Source: a virus. From it: a stretch of 30,141 bases of DNA. The position numbers and the translations under genes were made by a program. Below, in pieces: positions 13,932-20,972 of the stretch. The notes under the pieces were generated by a model. The model saw only the letters and a list, made by a program, of their open reading frames with translations, made no database searches and was not told the origin of the DNA. The stretch's first letter is position 1. Each line of letters starts with the position of its first letter. The stretch lies in the IMG/VR virus record IMGVR_UViG_3300044846_003024, positions 1 to 30,141 of that record. The stretch is one strand, 5' to 3'.

Positions 13932-14342
13932 ATGAACAAAACAATGCAAGAGATTCTCAATGAAGTGAATGAAGAAATCAAGAAAAATGACCTTTACTTC
14001 ATTCCTGGTGCCGATAACCGTGCACGTCATAAGGTATACCAGCGATTCTATTTATTCTCATTCCTTCGCACTCATCGACTAACGATGGAGGAGATAGCCA
14101 AGATATTCGGAATGGACCATTCAACTGTTGTGTATGGGTTGAAACAAGCAGGTGTAATGAAGAGAGACCGTCTATTCCTTCGCATCACTGATGACCTTCG
14201 TCAGAAATTCGAACAATACACAGCCATGGACTATGTGGTTGACCGGAATATTGTGCTTGATGTGCTCCAGTGTAGCTCATTTTGGGAGATGCGAAAGCTC
14301 CAGGAAGATATCAAAAAAGGCTTGTACGGTGTGACGATGTGA
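13932..14342 (+). CDS. DnaA domain IV-like DNA-binding protein, putative replication initiator
   Basis: 136 residues from ATG 13932. An in-frame ATG at 13908 falls inside the previous gene and is less likely. Residues about 28-75 match the DnaA C-terminal DNA-binding domain: a basic patch ADNRARHKVYQRFYLF, then LTMEEIAKIFGMDHSTVVYGL (50-70), where GMDHSTVVYG corresponds to the DnaA signature that contacts the DnaA box. There is no ATPase domain. Directly downstream is a gap with TTTATCGTCACG repeats and then the primase-helicase gene. I infer that this protein binds those repeats to start replication or regulate the primase. Two inverted copies of the repeat core overlap its 3' end (14331-14344). 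Confidence 0.75.
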   Translation: MNKTMQEILNEVNEEIKKNDLYFIPGADNRARHKVYQRFYLFSFLRTHRLTMEEIAKIFGMDHSTVVYGLKQAGVMKRDRLFLRITDDLRQKFEQYTAMDYVVDRNIVLDVLQCSSFWEMRKLQEDIKKGLYGVTM

Positions 14343-14413
14343 CGGATGCTCTTTTATACCGATTTCGACTCACTCTGATGGGAACACAAGAGCCAAATTT
14401 TTCTGAGAGCGTC

Positions 14414-14520
14414 ATCGTCACGGAAAAAAGTTAAGTCGCACAATATCAGAATTTTAACACTTTTTATTTGCAAATTTATCGTCACGGAGCGTCACGAAAG
14501 ACCCGTTTATCGTCACGAAA
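14414..14520. repeat. CGTCACG iterons, candidate origin or operator
   Basis: The core CGTCACG occurs four times in the same direction at 14416, 14480, 14490 and 14511, two of them within TTTATCGTCACG. Inverted partial copies lie at 14331-14344. Between the first and second copies the DNA is A/T-rich (14425-14478) and contains the palindrome ATTTGCAAAT (14466-14475). The copies fill the 211-base gap between a DnaA-domain-like gene and the primase-helicase gene. The last copy ends 3 bases before promoter E2, so autoregulation is also possible. Confidence 0.6.
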
Positions 14521-14533
14521 TGCGTATATTTAC
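14521..14533 (+). promoter_or_regulatory. Putative early promoter E2
   Basis: TGCGTATATTTAC, identical to E3 at 18096, lies 33 bases before ATG 14554. AAAACAA is at 14541-14547, 13 bases before the ATG, as in the other early leaders. No convincing -33 TTTG is visible at the usual distance. An iteron ends just upstream. Confidence 0.55.
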
Positions 14534-14553
14534 ACCCCACAAAACAACATTTT

Positions 14554-16953
14554 ATGAAAGTTTCCATATTTAAATCACTATTTAACATCAAAGAAACGCC
14601 TTTTGAATTGTCCATTCATGAGGTATACAACCGCATCAGACTCGGCAATCCCGAGCTCATTAAAAAGGTGGCAACAATACGATCACTTGAGAAGGCTGAC
14701 CCCGAGCATGACCGACTCAAGTCGTCACTGAATGCCATCATGTTCAATGGTACCTTCACCGAGCGAAATGACAGCAGCTTGGTTGAGCATTCTGGTCTTT
14801 GCATCCTGGACTTCGACCAATATCCAACAAAGAAACTAATGATGGAGGAACGGAAGCGGCTGATTGCTGACCCTCATGTGATGATGGTGTTCACTTCGCC
14901 ATCTGGCAATGGCTTGAAAGCTGTCATCAGAATCCCAAAGTCGGACAAGGTTGAGCACAAGCGCAGATTCACTGCATTCGGCAAGTACTTCCAGAGTGAA
15001 TATTTCGACAACAAGAACAGCAACGTCAGCAGAGTGTGCTTCGAATCCTATGACCCTGACATCTACTTCAATGAGTTCTGCCAAGTCTTTGAAGGCATCG
15101 AGCAAGACCAGGGATTCAGCTACACCGAGCGCACTCCCATTTGCATCCTATCCGATGAGGACAAAATCATCAGCCTCATTGAGCGATTCGACCATGGATG
15201 TCAATTCGAGGAGGGCAGCCGCAATGAGTTCGTGTTTAAATTGGCAGCTGTGCTCTGCGAGTATGGCATCGGAAAGGATACAGCAGAACAGTACATCTGG
15301 ACCAGGTATGCTCAAGGCTCCAGCTTCAGCGAGCAAGAGATGGTGACAACCATTCGCTCGGCTTACAAGAAAGCATCATTTGGCATCAAATACTTTGAGG
15401 ACAAGGATACCTTTCAAAGGGTGCGTCAGAAGCTCAAGAGCGGCATCGCTGACGATGATATCAAGAAGCAGCTGAACGTCAGAGAGGATGTCATTGAGGA
15501 CATTAAAAAAGAGATTCAGACTGGCGATGATATCTTCTGGTCAGTCAATGAGAAGGGTGGCATCACGATTCAGCCATCAAACTATGCTGAATTCTTGGTC
15601 AAGAACGGATTCAACAAGTACTATCCTGAGAACGCTGAGAAGCCAACCTTTGTGAGAGTCAAGGAGAACAAGGTCAAGATATCATCAGCGGAGCAAATCA
15701 AGGACTTTGTGCTCAACTATCTCCAAAGCAAGGGTGAGATGGATGTCTGGAACTACTGCTCCAGGAATGCATTCCTATTCAATGAGAACTTCATCAATAT
15801 GATTGACAGCATCAACATACTGATGCTCCAGGATAGCAAGGATGCGTCTTATATCCCATTCAAGAATGGTGTGACCAAGATATCCAAGAACAAAGTGGAG
15901 CTCAAGAGCTACATCGATGTGGATGGATACATTTGGGAGAATCAAATCATAGAGCGAGATTTCACTCTGCTGGATGACTGCACCAATGACTTTCAAGATT
16001 TCGTCAGCAAGGTCTCAGCAGATGACAGCGGCAGAGTGGATGCACTTGAGACAACACTCGGCTACTTGATGCACACCTTCAAAGATAAAACTGACCAGAA
16101 AGCAATCATATTCAATGACCAAGAAATCGATGATAACCCAAATGGTGGGTCAGGCAAGTCACTGATGTTGGCTGCACTCGGCAATCTGCGCAGAGTGGTC
16201 AAGATAGATGGCAAGAGCTTCAATCCATCCAAGTCTGATTTCGTTTATCAGCGAGTCAACCTGGATACGCAGATTCTGGCATTCGATGATGTGCGCAAAG
16301 CATTCGACTTCGAGCAGCTCTTCAGCCTCATCACCGAGGGAATCACCGTAAACCGAAAGAACAAGGATGAGATATTCATTCCATTCAACCGCTCGCCAAA
16401 GATTGTCATTACAACCAACTATGTTATCAGTGGTGCCGGTTCTTCTCATGATCGCAGAAGGCATGAGCTGGAGTTCTATCAATACTTTCATAGCAAGCGC
16501 AGCCCACTCGATGAGTATGGTCGCCTATTATTCGACTCCTGGGGTGATGAGGATTGGTTGAAGTTTGACAACTACATGGTCAAGAACCTTCAGAAGTACC
16601 TGACAAATGGATTGATGAAAGCCATCAGCATCAACGCAGATGCCAAGCGACTCATCCAGTCAACGTGCAAGGACTTCTTTGATTGGGTGGAGGAAGGCAA
16701 CCTCGCTCTCGATGTATACCACTACAACGGCACCAAGATTCAAGAATTCACATCAGAATTCACCTCATTCAAAGAGCTCGAGCCACGCAGATTCCTCAAA
16801 TGGGTGCAATCGTATGCTGATTATAAAGGCTACAACGTCACCAAAGGGCGCAATCACAACGGCAGATACTTCCTTCTCGAGTCAGGAACTCCCAAACCGA
16901 CTGCAGAATCTGATGATATTTGGGATGAACTTAACGAAAAAGCGAAGGGATGA
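14554..16953 (+). CDS. Primase-helicase (BT4734/VirE-N type primase with SF3 helicase)
   Basis: 799 residues, the main replication protein. The N-terminal part (about 1-180) resembles the BT4734-like/VirE-N primase region: LDFDQY (85-90) and FTSPSGNGLKAVIRI (113-127). A PriCT-like helical part follows (about 205-275, GSRNEFVFKLAAVLCEYG). The C-terminal SF3/D5-type helicase has Walker A GGSGKS (531-536), Walker B ILAFDD (574-579) and sensor-1 PKIVITTN (615-622). It would prime and unwind DNA at the phage origin; no phage DNA polymerase was seen, so the host enzyme is presumably recruited. It is preceded by iterons and promoter E2, and its stop overlaps the next ATG by 4 bases. Confidence 0.88.
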   Translation: MKVSIFKSLFNIKETPFELSIHEVYNRIRLGNPELIKKVATIRSLEKADPEHDRLKSSLNAIMFNGTFTERNDSSLVEHSGLCILDFDQYPTKKLMMEERKRLIADPHVMMVFTSPSGNGLKAVIRIPKSDKVEHKRRFTAFGKYFQSEYFDNKNSNVSRVCFESYDPDIYFNEFCQVFEGIEQDQGFSYTERTPICILSDEDKIISLIERFDHGCQFEEGSRNEFVFKLAAVLCEYGIGKDTAEQYIWTRYAQGSSFSEQEMVTTIRSAYKKASFGIKYFEDKDTFQRVRQKLKSGIADDDIKKQLNVREDVIEDIKKEIQTGDDIFWSVNEKGGITIQPSNYAEFLVKNGFNKYYPENAEKPTFVRVKENKVKISSAEQIKDFVLNYLQSKGEMDVWNYCSRNAFLFNENFINMIDSINILMLQDSKDASYIPFKNGVTKISKNKVELKSYIDVDGYIWENQIIERDFTLLDDCTNDFQDFVSKVSADDSGRVDALETTLGYLMHTFKDKTDQKAIIFNDQEIDDNPNGGSGKSLMLAALGNLRRVVKIDGKSFNPSKSDFVYQRVNLDTQILAFDDVRKAFDFEQLFSLITEGITVNRKNKDEIFIPFNRSPKIVITTNYVISGAGSSHDRRRHELEFYQYFHSKRSPLDEYGRLLFDSWGDEDWLKFDNYMVKNLQKYLTNGLMKAISINADAKRLIQSTCKDFFDWVEEGNLALDVYHYNGTKIQEFTSEFTSFKELEPRRFLKWVQSYADYKGYNVTKGRNHNGRYFLLESGTPKPTAESDDIWDELNEKAKG

Positions 16954-17549
16954 GTTTAGTCAATATAGAATATGCTTTTGATGAGAATTGCAATCCTTTA
17001 CACATTACTGATGTAGACAAAGAAATCAATAAAGAATTTTATTTATATCAAGATAAATCAGTTAGATTGATACCAAGACAAGGAGAGGTAAATCAATGGC
17101 ATTTTGCAAAACATCCTAAAGATTTTGATAGAATAAATGAAAGCCCAGAGCATCGTAATGAAAAAATTAAAATAATTAGAGATGGTTTTATTGTTTTTGA
17201 TAATTATAAAATAATGATTAAAAATGCCAAAGAAGAACAAATTCTTGAAAATTCACGATATAGGGCAGATATTAAATGTCAGTTATTATGTGGGAAAGAA
17301 TGTATAATTGAAGTCATTAAAACATCAGATATAAGTGAAAAAAAACAAGAATTCATTGAACATCAAAATATCTTGACATTTAAAATATATATAAATGAAG
17401 GAAATACAATCGATAGAAGAATTGAAATATTTGGAAATTCAGAAATTCAAAGCATTAGAAATAAAATTTCAAGAATTACAAAGCAAATCAATTCACTCAT
17501 ATACGCAAATGGAAATTTTAAAAGAATCACTGACAAAGTCAGACTTTGA
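16950..17549 (+). CDS. CoiA-like nuclease-domain protein, AT-rich insert
   Basis: 199 residues resembling the competence protein CoiA/restriction-endonuclease-like family: WHFAKH (50-55), ESPEHRNEK (64-72), then SRYRADIK (102-109) followed by IIEVIKTSDIS (119-129). That is a D-x(n)-E-x-x PD-(D/E)XK-like core with Asp106 and Glu121, and Lys124 near the usual position. Base composition is strikingly AT-rich: 7 of 60 bases are G/C in 17161-17220, against 29 of 60 in 16861-16920 of the preceding gene. It seems a recent acquisition, but is neatly coupled to the primase stop by 4 bases. Activity may be DNA processing, superinfection exclusion or counter-defence; the sequence does not say which. Confidence 0.6.
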   Translation: MSLVNIEYAFDENCNPLHITDVDKEINKEFYLYQDKSVRLIPRQGEVNQWHFAKHPKDFDRINESPEHRNEKIKIIRDGFIVFDNYKIMIKNAKEEQILENSRYRADIKCQLLCGKECIIEVIKTSDISEKKQEFIEHQNILTFKIYINEGNTIDRRIEIFGNSEIQSIRNKISRITKQINSLIYANGNFKRITDKVRL

Positions 17550-17742
17550 TTCGTGCATACATTTTGCGTATAGGACTTTAAATCATAACGGTTATGATTT
17601 TACTGATAGACATTTTAAACATTTAATGAATAATTATGACACGACAACACCGACAACTCCTCAAGGACCTCCAGCTGAAGCACAAGATGGAGAAATATCC
17701 AACCATGCCACCGCAAAACATTGCACTGGACCAATGGAATGA
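17509..17742 (+). CDS. Possible small protein at the end of the AT-rich insert (77 aa)
   Basis: Reading from ATG 17509 gives 77 residues. The first 44 (MEILKESLTKSDFDSC...) use AT-rich codons and look protein-like. The rest runs through the start of the next gene in another frame and is Pro/Thr/Ala-rich, like read-through rather than a designed domain. It may be a truncated AT-rich gene whose 3' end was lost at the insertion boundary near 17635. No function recognised. Confidence 0.35.
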   Translation: MEILKESLTKSDFDSCIHFAYRTLNHNGYDFTDRHFKHLMNNYDTTTPTTPQGPPAEAQDGEISNHATAKHCTGPME

Positions 17743-18094
17743 CAACTCAGCCAATGCACTGACCAAATCAATCATCGCATTCCTCCAGTTTAATGGATGC
17801 CAAGCGGAGCGAATCAACACGATGGGAGTCTATCGAAAGAAATACCGCACAGATGGAGTCGCCATCGGTGGGCAGTGGACCAAGGGAACTGGCACACCAG
17901 GCTCGGCAGATATCTCCGCCACGATCAAGGGGAGGTCTGTCAAGATTGAGGTCAAGTATGGCAAGGATAGACAGTCTGATGCACAGAAAGCATACCAGAA
18001 AGCCATCGAGGAAGCTGGTGGTGTGTACATTATTGCACGAGATTTTGAAGGATTTTTGCAATTTTATGAGCAGTTTTGCGAATCAATCAAATAA
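17636..18094 (+). CDS. VRR-NUC-type PD-(D/E)XK nuclease
   Basis: 152 residues. The core GTPGSADISATIKGRSVKIEVK (86-107) gives Asp92, Glu105 and Lys107, and Gln117 lies in the following helix (SDAQKAYQKAIEEAGG), the standard VRR-NUC order. The end VYIIARDFEGFLQF also fits. Phage proteins of this class act as structure-specific nucleases, for example on branched recombination or replication intermediates; a resolvase role is inferred. The start at 17636 is the first ATG. The later ATG at 17690 is possible, since the domain itself begins near residue 33. G+C content returns to the phage norm here after the AT-rich insert. Confidence 0.75.
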   Translation: MTRQHRQLLKDLQLKHKMEKYPTMPPQNIALDQWNDNSANALTKSIIAFLQFNGCQAERINTMGVYRKKYRTDGVAIGGQWTKGTGTPGSADISATIKGRSVKIEVKYGKDRQSDAQKAYQKAIEEAGGVYIIARDFEGFLQFYEQFCESIK

Positions 18095-18095
18095 A

Positions 18096-18108
18096 TGCGT
18101 ATATTTAC
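18096..18108 (+). promoter_or_regulatory. Putative early promoter E3
   Basis: TGCGTATATTTAC is identical to E2 and lies 32 bases before ATG 18128. TTTTG at 18073-18077 is 22 bases upstream of TATATTTA, compatible with a Bacteroidetes -33/-7 promoter. AAAACAA (18114-18120) is 14 bases before the ATG. Confidence 0.6.
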
Positions 18109-18127
18109 GACTTAAAACAAATATATT

Positions 18128-18646
18128 ATGACTACAAAAAAAGCAGAGCCAATGAACATTTGGCAAAAATTACACGCTGCCAAGCAGCAAATCGGAAAGG
18201 TTGCAAAGAATGCAACGAATCCTCATTTCAAAAAGAGCTATGCTGACATCAATGCGCTGCTCACAACGGTGGAGCCAATACTCCACGAGCATGGACTGCT
18301 TCTCTTGCAGCCAGTGGTTGGCAATGATGTGGTGACTCGTATCATCGACATCGATTCTGGTGAGGTCATTGAGTCATTCATGAGCCTTCCAGTCATCACA
18401 GACCCACAAAAGGTGCTCGCTGCCGTCACTTACTTCAGAAGAGGTACATTGCAGTCACTGCTCTCACTTCAAGCTGTGGACGATGATGGAAACACAGCAG
18501 CTCAAGGTGCAGCATCCAAGCCTGCAATCGATGACAACCGATTCAAGAAAGCACTCGAATCAATCGAAGCTGGCAAGTATACAGCAGAGCAATTGAAGCT
18601 CAACTACTCGCTCAATGAAGCTCAACTCAAAATGCTTGCACTATGA
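18128..18646 (+). CDS. ERF-family single-strand annealing protein
   Basis: 172 residues. NPHFKKSYADINALLTTVEPILHEHGLLLLQPV (about 31-63) is the recognisable ERF signature, followed by VITDPQKVLAAVTYFRRGTLQSLLSL, the second conserved block. A flexible Ala/Gly linker leads to a C-terminal helical part. ERF proteins anneal complementary single strands and promote recombination-dependent replication or repair. It is coupled (4-base overlap) to a YqaJ-like exonuclease and followed by an SSB-like gene, the usual recombination trio. It has its own promoter-like element E3. Confidence 0.85.
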   Translation: MTTKKAEPMNIWQKLHAAKQQIGKVAKNATNPHFKKSYADINALLTTVEPILHEHGLLLLQPVVGNDVVTRIIDIDSGEVIESFMSLPVITDPQKVLAAVTYFRRGTLQSLLSLQAVDDDGNTAAQGAASKPAIDDNRFKKALESIEAGKYTAEQLKLNYSLNEAQLKMLAL

Positions 18647-19260
18647 AATGGCATCCATCGCAAATCGGTAAGCTGATGACCAATGGCAGAGCCAAGGACA
18701 GCATGGGAGAGACAGCCAAGAGCTATATCAAGGAGTGTGCGAAGGAGGATTTTTACGGATACACCACAGAACTCAGCACAAAAGAGATAATGAAGGGTAG
18801 AGAGCAAGAGCAAGATTCAATCGATTTATTGAATTCGGTTAGGTTCACGAACTACGTCAAGAATGAAAAGACCATCGAGAATGATTATCTCATCGGCACA
18901 GCTGATATCGTCATCGAGCAGAGAATTATTGATATCAAAACACCTTGGTCTCTTAAAACATTCCCAGCACTTGTGGAAGATGCAGTCAACCCACTCTATG
19001 AATGGCAGCTCAGAGCATACATGATGCTTTATGACAAGCCATGTGCCGAGTTGATATACTGCATGGTCACCACCTGGGATGAGTTCCTCAATGAATATGA
19101 GAACCTCCAGCTGCACAGAGTGGACCATATCGACCCAGAGAAGCGCATCACAGCTCTCTGGTATGACAGAGATGAGGACATCGAGGCTAAGATGGTTGCT
19201 CGCCTAAAAGAAGCATCCGATCTATATCATGAATATTACGAACAATTAAATAACAAATAA
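18643..19260 (+). CDS. YqaJ/lambda-exonuclease-like recombination nuclease
   Basis: 205 residues. PD-(D/E)XK motifs: Glu54 in KGREQEQ, LIGTADIVIE with Asp88, IIDIKT with Asp97 and Lys99, and YEWQLRAYMML with Gln122. The order and spacing match phage recombination exonucleases, which resect double-strand ends for an annealing protein. The ERF gene immediately upstream supplies that partner. The C-terminal region is charged and helical. The SSB-like gene begins 1 base after its stop. Confidence 0.85.
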   Translation: MKWHPSQIGKLMTNGRAKDSMGETAKSYIKECAKEDFYGYTTELSTKEIMKGREQEQDSIDLLNSVRFTNYVKNEKTIENDYLIGTADIVIEQRIIDIKTPWSLKTFPALVEDAVNPLYEWQLRAYMMLYDKPCAELIYCMVTTWDEFLNEYENLQLHRVDHIDPEKRITALWYDRDEDIEAKMVARLKEASDLYHEYYEQLNNK

Positions 19261-19261
19261 A

Positions 19262-19585
19262 ATGGAAGAGCTAAAAGCAAAAGGCACCATTCACCACCTT
19301 GGTGAAGCCAAACAAGTGAGTGACAAGATGAACATCAGAGAGTTCGTGCTCTCAATCGGTGACAAGTATCCGCAGCTGGTACAATTCCAAGCAGTCAATG
19401 AGCGAGTGAAGTTCCTGGAGACAGCAAGAGTCGGTCAAGAATGTGAGGTTAAGTTCGACCTTCGAGGTCGTGAGTACAACGGCAGATACTATGTCAGCCT
19501 CAATGCATGGGATATCCGCATCGAAACAGCAGCAGCACCATCAAAACCAATCACAGATGAAATCGATGACGATTTACCTTTCTGA
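19262..19585 (+). CDS. DUF3127-like single-stranded DNA-binding protein
   Basis: 107 residues. The OB-fold-like pattern AKGTIHHLGEAKQV...REFVLSIGDKYPQLVQFQAVN...CEVKFDLRGREYNGRYYVSLNAWDI matches the DUF3127 family, common in Bacteroidetes and their phages. The acidic C-terminus DEIDDDLPF mimics the SSB tail that recruits partner proteins. It would coat single strands made by the exonuclease and replication fork. The last 20 bases overlap the next gene start. Confidence 0.8.
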   Translation: MEELKAKGTIHHLGEAKQVSDKMNIREFVLSIGDKYPQLVQFQAVNERVKFLETARVGQECEVKFDLRGREYNGRYYVSLNAWDIRIETAAAPSKPITDEIDDDLPF

Positions 19586-19766
19586 TGGCGAGAACATTCG
19601 GGACTTCATCTACAAAGAGTTGAGGTCCCGACTCTCAAGTCGATACAAGATGACTCACCTGGCTGAAGATATGAATCTGAACTACTACACTGTCAACCGA
19701 TTTATGCGAGGAAATGGAGTGGGAGATGAGTTCTACATCAAAGCATTCAACTTCCTAATGAAATGA
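19566..19766 (+). CDS. Small helix-turn-helix-like protein (66 aa)
   Basis: 66 residues from ATG 19566, the frame entering from the end of the SSB-like gene. The segment YKMTHLAEDMNLNYYTVNRFMRGNG (about 28-52) has the spacing of a lambda-repressor/Cro-type helix-turn-helix: a first helix (MTHLAEDM), a turn, then a recognition helix (YYTVNRFM). A small dimeric repressor or transcription switch is plausible; targets could include the operator-like repeats at 12609 or the iterons. No lysogeny genes accompany it. Confidence 0.6.
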   Translation: MTIYLSDGENIRDFIYKELRSRLSSRYKMTHLAEDMNLNYYTVNRFMRGNGVGDEFYIKAFNFLMK

Positions 19767-19951
19767 GATATTTCATCGGATATGTCGGCACCAGGAATGA
19801 TGGACTTGATAATATCATAAAGCGATTGGAGGACCTATTGAATGAACTCAAAGGTTGCTCTTATTGCATAGTTTTAACCCTATCGGAGGAAGTTCACATC
19901 TCCGAAGTAACACCAGAAGAATTCTATGACCAAACCGCAGCACTTAACTGA
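19763..19951 (+). CDS. Small hypothetical protein
   Basis: 62 residues (MRYFIGYVGTRNDGLDNIIKRLEDLLNELKGC...). A short strand, a helix and strand CSYCIVLTLSEEVHISEV give a mixed alpha/beta look. No motif recognised. It is coupled to the preceding gene by a 4-base overlap and overlaps the next by 26 bases. Confidence 0.5.
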   Translation: MRYFIGYVGTRNDGLDNIIKRLEDLLNELKGCSYCIVLTLSEEVHISEVTPEEFYDQTAALN

Positions 19952-20147
19952 CCCAATCGTTCTCAAGGTACTGGCGAAGTATTATGAGCGCAGCCAGCTC
20001 GGCATCAAGAAATATGGGCGCACTTTAGATCGTGACGACCTAAACCTCACCGATTGGCTGAATCATCTCCAGGAGGAACTGATGGATGCCACGCTGTACA
20101 TTGAGAAGCTAAAGAGTGAAGTCAAATCAAACAAGGATAAGGGGTAA
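19926..20147 (+). CDS. MazG-like small phage protein
   Basis: 73 residues. YYERSQLGIKKYGRTLDRDDLNLTDWLNHLQEELMDATLYIEKL is a pattern often seen in small phage proteins related to MazG-type nucleotide pyrophosphohydrolases, with Glu/Asp in EELMD as potential metal ligands. The full four-helix MazG core is not present, so the protein may act as a dimer or be non-enzymatic. It could affect nucleotide pools during infection. Confidence in the function is low to moderate. Confidence 0.55.
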   Translation: MTKPQHLTDPIVLKVLAKYYERSQLGIKKYGRTLDRDDLNLTDWLNHLQEELMDATLYIEKLKSEVKSNKDKG

Positions 20148-20199
20148 AAATTGCCACATATCTTAAAACGAAATGTAAAACCTTTAAACAACAAGAACA

Positions 20200-20382
20200 A
20201 TGAAAACAGCAGTAGAATACTTATCGTATGTGTATGCTCTTCAAGGTGCCATATATCAAGATGACATTGATAAAGCTATTGAAATGGAGAAGGAGCAGAT
20301 AACTGATGCTTGGGATAGCGCTTATACCGCAGAAGGATTTTTTAATGCAGAACAATACTACAACGAAACCTTTAAACCATAA
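20200..20382 (+). CDS. Small acidic hypothetical protein
   Basis: 60 residues (MKTAVEYLSYVYALQGAIYQDDIDKAIEMEKEQITDAW...). Acidic and helical, ending AEQYYNETFKP. Proteins with the AxEMEKxQIxDA and AExYYNETF pattern are frequent in Bacteroidetes phages, but no role is known to me. It follows a 52-base gap with the sequence GTAAAACCTTTA, recalling the early leader repeat, and a TAAACAA leader 15 bases before the ATG. Confidence 0.65.
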   Translation: MKTAVEYLSYVYALQGAIYQDDIDKAIEMEKEQITDAWDSAYTAEGFFNAEQYYNETFKP

Positions 20383-20384
20383 CA

Positions 20385-20543
20385 ATGAAAATAGAAATCA
20401 CACACTACGGACACAAAGCCAGCTATGAGTTCGAACACGAGGATGTAACGCTTGAAGACTTGATTTATCACATCGAGCAGCTGATTCGATTGACTGGCTA
20501 TTCAATCAATGGAACATTAGAAATAGTAAAAGACGAACAATGA
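20385..20543 (+). CDS. Small hypothetical protein (52 aa)
   Basis: 52 residues (MKIEITHYGHKASYEFEHEDVTLEDLIYHIEQL...). Two beta strands then a helix, with an even polar/hydrophobic pattern. It starts 2 bases after the preceding stop, and its TGA overlaps the next ATG by 4 bases. No family recognised; the coding look and coupling support it. Confidence 0.5.
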   Translation: MKIEITHYGHKASYEFEHEDVTLEDLIYHIEQLIRLTGYSINGTLEIVKDEQ

Positions 20544-20617
20544 ACCAAGAAGACTACTACCGACTCCTGCATCTGTTAGCAGGGATTTCTATCGGATACC
20601 TAATTTTTATACTATGA
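20540..20617 (+). CDS. Tiny membrane-peptide frame (25 aa)
   Basis: 25 residues (MNQEDYYRLLHLLAGISIGYLIFIL): a short polar head and one hydrophobic stretch. It is joined to the genes on each side by ATGA overlaps (20540-20543 and 20614-20617). It may be a translated micropeptide or a coupling frame. Confidence 0.4.
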   Translation: MNQEDYYRLLHLLAGISIGYLIFIL

Positions 20618-20730
20618 GCTACAACCAAAACGAGCGCAACGAATACTGCGCAGCACTGTCTACAATGATACTGGTCACCGTGGTGGCTATTATCTTAATT
20701 ATTAAAACTATCTTTAACCTATGGAACTGA
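20614..20730 (+). CDS. Tiny single-span membrane protein (38 aa)
   Basis: 38 residues: polar N-terminus MSYNQNERNEYCAALST, one hydrophobic span MILVTVVAIILIIKTIF and a short tail. It overlaps the preceding frame by 4 bases and the next by 10. Too short for family assignment, but a clear one-span design. Confidence 0.45.
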   Translation: MSYNQNERNEYCAALSTMILVTVVAIILIIKTIFNLWN

Positions 20731-20972
20731 TACTATCATACCTCGCACTCGGGTGGCTCATCGCCAACTTCGAGCCTCTGCACTGGGTCATCGACCTGGT
20801 ATTCATCAAGGTCATCCCAAGCTCCAAGCTCGGTGACTACATTCACGCTGGATTCGGATGCTGGAAATGTACCTCATTTTGGACTGCTCTGACACTCTCA
20901 GGCAATATATATACGGCAGCAATCACAGCGATGGTCGCCTACATCATCAGCGAATGGATAGAGAGCAAATAG
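20721..20972 (+). CDS. Membrane protein with CWKCTSFW motif
   Basis: 83 residues with hydrophobic stretches at about 2-14 and 57-78. The motif GCWKCTSFWTAL near residue 46 recalls the DUF1360-like CxxCxxFW pattern seen in small phage and bacterial membrane proteins; the cysteines might bind metal. The function is unknown; changing the host envelope or excluding other phages is one possibility. It overlaps both neighbours (10 and 19 bases). Confidence 0.6.
   Translation: MELILSYLALGWLIANFEPLHWVIDLVFIKVIPSSKLGDYIHAGFGCWKCTSFWTALTLSGNIYTAAITAMVAYIISEWIESK

Noticed and set aside
17563-17575. TTGCGTATAGGAC resembling the early promoter motif
   Set aside because: The motif is incomplete (TATAGG instead of TATATT), there is no AAAACAA leader, and the following ATG opens no supported gene.
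19566-19766. HTH protein as evidence for a lysogeny switch
   Set aside because: No integrase, excisionase, divergent repressor pair or partition genes were seen; one small HTH protein is not enough.
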